This document shows positions 3,788 through 5,497 of a stretch of 5,497 nucleotides of DNA, one piece after another (positions within the stretch are counted from its first letter, which is position 1; the number at the start of each line of letters is the position of its first letter). The stretch lies in NCBI GenBank assembly GCA_014323965.1, contig JACONB010000142.1:1-5497 (forward strand), in the 5' to 3' direction. The stretch comes from Prochloron sp. SP5CPC1. GTDB taxonomy: Bacteria > Cyanobacteriota > Cyanobacteriia > Cyanobacteriales > Prochloraceae. The position numbers were made by a program, and so were the translations under genes. Below the pieces are notes generated by a model. That model ran no database searches. It had not been told where the DNA came from and saw only the letters and a list, made by a program, of their open reading frames with translations.

Positions 3788-4993
3788 ATGAAAATGCGCC
3801 CAGAAATTCGAGCCTTACAGTCTAAGTTAGTAGAATGGCGACGACATCTCCATCAAACACCAGAACTAGGTTTTGAAGAATTTTTAACCGCCGAATTTAT
3901 CGCCAATAAATTAAAACAATGGAACATCCAACATGAAACTGGAATTGCCCAAACTGGCATTGTGGCCATTATAAAGGGAAGTAGCCCCGGTCCAGTCTTG
4001 GCAATTCGAGCCGATATGGACGCCCTCCCCATTACTGAAACCTCCCAGGTGCCTTATCGTTCCCAACACAATGGTAAAATGCATGCTTGTGGGCATGACG
4101 GTCATACAGTGATCGCCCTGGGGACAGCCTACTACCTTGCCAACCATCGTCAAGATTTTAGGGGGACGGTGAAAATTATCTTCCAACCTGCTGAGGAAGG
4201 TCCAGGAGGAGCCAAACCGATGATTGAAGCGGGAGTACTCAACAATCCTGATGTGGAGGCAATGATAGGCTTACACCTGTGGAATTATCTTCCTTTGGGT
4301 ACAATAGGAGTGCGCAGTGGTCCTTTAATGGCAGCAGTAGAAACCTTTGGTTGTGAAATTTTAGGAAAGGGTGGTCATGGGGCAATTCCCCAGACTACCA
4401 TTGATTCGGTGGTGGTGAGTGCTCAAATCGTCAATGCCTTACAAACCATTGTGGCCCGCAATATCAATCCTATAGATTCCGCCGTAGTTACCATCGGTGA
4501 ACTCCATGCAGGTCAAAAATACAATGTTATTGCCGATACAGCAGTCTTAAGCGGCACAGTACGCTATTTTAATCCTACTTTCTCAGGATTTTTTAACCAG
4601 CGCATTGAAACAATTATTGCTGGAGTTTGTCAGAGTCACGGAGCGAAGTACAAGTTAGATTACAAGCAAATGTATCCCCCCACTATTAACGATGGTTCTA
4701 TGGCCGAACTAGTGCGTTCTGTGGCCTCCGAAGTGGTAGAAACACCTTTAGGAGTGGTTCCAGAGTGCCAGACTATGGCTAGCGAGGATATATCTTTCTT
4801 CCTGAATAAAGTGCCCGGTTGTTACTTTTTCTTAGGCTCTGCCAACTCAGAAAAAGGATTAAGTTATCCTCATCATCATCCTCGCTTTGATTTTGACGAA
4901 ACTGCTTTATCATTAGGGGTAGAAATGTTTGTGAGCTGTGTTGAGAAATTTTGTTCTGTAAACTACATCCAACCCTATAAAGGCACCAAATAG
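3788..4993 (+). CDS. M20-family metallo-amidohydrolase (N-acyl-amino-acid/IAA-amino-acid hydrolase type)
   Basis: A 401-residue cytoplasmic zinc-type hydrolase of the M20D group, which cleaves amide bonds of N-acylated amino acids; relatives include hippurate hydrolase and plant ILR1. Visible elements are WRRHLHQTPELGFEE (17-31), IRADMDALPI (73-82), MHACGHDGHT (98-107), the PAEEGPGG loop (134-141), GLHLWN (161-166), dimerisation-domain GKGGHGAIP (193-201), and YPHHHPRFDFDE (360-371). The likely metal and catalytic residues C101, H103, E136, E137, H163 and H363 are all present. Length and order are normal and nothing is truncated. The ATG at 3788 is the first possible start, because an in-frame TAA lies at 3767-3769. 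It has no Shine-Dalgarno sequence. A second ATG two codons later is possible. From memory, cyanobacterial relatives often have about 15 extra N-terminal residues, so this one starts short. The true substrate cannot be read from the sequence. A Uma2-family gene follows 36 bases downstream. Confidence 0.93.
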   Translation: MKMRPEIRALQSKLVEWRRHLHQTPELGFEEFLTAEFIANKLKQWNIQHETGIAQTGIVAIIKGSSPGPVLAIRADMDALPITETSQVPYRSQHNGKMHACGHDGHTVIALGTAYYLANHRQDFRGTVKIIFQPAEEGPGGAKPMIEAGVLNNPDVEAMIGLHLWNYLPLGTIGVRSGPLMAAVETFGCEILGKGGHGAIPQTTIDSVVVSAQIVNALQTIVARNINPIDSAVVTIGELHAGQKYNVIADTAVLSGTVRYFNPTFSGFFNQRIETIIAGVCQSHGAKYKLDYKQMYPPTINDGSMAELVRSVASEVVETPLGVVPECQTMASEDISFFLNKVPGCYFFLGSANSEKGLSYPHHHPRFDFDETALSLGVEMFVSCVEKFCSVNYIQPYKGTK

Positions 4994-5029
4994 GATAATA
5001 TTGGTATTTAATTACTAAATAAATTAGTT

Positions 5030-5497
5030 ATGATGGAACCCATGAAAATAAACCTCCCAGAGAGAGAGAACCTACCCACCATGTACGACTTACCTAGCGA
5101 GGAGGAATCTGGTTTGCCCGATGAATATCACCTGTTACAATCGGAATTGTGCAGAGCTACATTTTTCCATCCTATGTCCCCCGATAAAGTTTTTGTAGCC
5201 ACCGATTTAAATCTGTATTATGATAGTAATAATACCCAGTGGTACAAACGCCCAGATTGGTTTGCTGTAGTGGGGGTAGATAGACTCTATCAAAAACGCT
5301 CACTGCGGATGAGCTATGTTATCTGGCAAGAAAAAGTAGCCCCATGTATTGTCATAGAATTTTTGTCTCCCAGTACCAGAAATGAAGATTTAGGAAGGAG
5401 TAAATCCAAAGGTATACAACCAACAAAATGGGAAGTGTACGAGGAAATTTTACGCATTCCCTATTATATAGTCTTTGACGGGGTAACAAATGAAATA
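5030..5497 (+). CDS. Uma2-family (DUF820) putative nuclease, 3' end outside window
   Basis: The frame is open from ATG 5030 to the window edge (156 codons) with no stop. It matches the cyanobacterial Uma2 family, a PD-(D/E)xK nuclease-like fold that is highly multiplied in cyanobacteria and has no proven cellular role known to me. Visible blocks are NLPTMYDLPSE (14-24), GLPDEYHLLQSEL (28-40), TDLNLYYD (58-65), KRPDWFAVVGV (73-83), SYVIWQE (95-101), IVIEFLSPST (107-116) and TKWEVYEEILRIPYYIVFD (132-150). D76, E110 and probably K133 are candidates for the catalytic D-E-K set (inferred by position). The start is uncertain: ATG occurs at 5030, 5033 and 5042 in frame, none with a clear ribosome site. 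A later ATG at 5081 would cut into the conserved LPTMYDLP block, so an upstream start is preferred. The 36-base AT-rich gap after the M20 gene has no GC stem, so read-through from M20 is plausible. Confidence 0.85.
   Translation, partial: MMEPMKINLPERENLPTMYDLPSEEESGLPDEYHLLQSELCRATFFHPMSPDKVFVATDLNLYYDSNNTQWYKRPDWFAVVGVDRLYQKRSLRMSYVIWQEKVAPCIVIEFLSPSTRNEDLGRSKSKGIQPTKWEVYEEILRIPYYIVFDGVTNEI

Noticed and set aside
3911..4186. Minus-strand open frame inside the M20 gene
   Set aside because: It is a shadow of a clearly real M20 reading frame containing its metal-binding motifs.
4994..5029. Terminator between the M20 and Uma2 genes
   Set aside because: The gap is only 36 bases and AT-rich, with no stem containing G-C pairs and no T-run.

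Overview
This window is a piece of a cyanobacterial chromosome. The clearest evidence is ndhM, which encodes a subunit of the NDH-1 complex found only in oxygenic phototrophs and chloroplasts. Supporting signs are a LeuD of the cyanobacterial/plant type, a pentapeptide-repeat protein, a Uma2-family nuclease-like gene, one HIP1 octamer (GCGATCGC), and short GC-rich palindromes between AT-rich genes. The repeat content and the Uma2/coiled-coil genes suggest a filamentous, Oscillatoriales-like genome. That placement is an impression and not proven by the sequence.

Layout from left to right: a 5'-truncated pentapeptide-repeat gene (1-207, +) runs convergently into a long block of minus-strand genes. 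Read in their own direction, these are a 105-residue coiled-coil protein (3543-3226), a DUF362 protein (3214-2267), a 61-residue single-pass membrane protein (2104-1919), inorganic pyrophosphatase ppa (1798-1292), leuD (1222-677) and ndhM (651-292). From about 3788 the orientation switches to plus, with an M20-family amidohydrolase (3788-4993) and a Uma2-family gene (5030-5497) cut by the window edge. The 244-base divergent region between the coiled-coil gene and the M20 gene (3544-3787) holds an extended -10 promoter for the minus strand and GC-rich inverted repeats.

Likely transcription units, inferred from spacing: coiled-coil + DUF362 (11 bases apart), closed by a possible terminator at 2227-2270; the 61-residue gene, perhaps alone; ppa-leuD-ndhM (69 and 25 bases apart); and M20 + Uma2 (36 bases apart). 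The ppa-leuD-ndhM group joins pyrophosphate removal, leucine biosynthesis and photosynthetic electron transport. These are housekeeping jobs with no obvious shared pathway.

I found no convincing new system. Most of the window is ordinary core genome. The parts most worth a second look are the coiled-coil/DUF362 pair, whose coiled-coil gene contains exact 21-base tandem repeats, the palindromic repeats between genes, and the uncharacterised 61-residue membrane protein.
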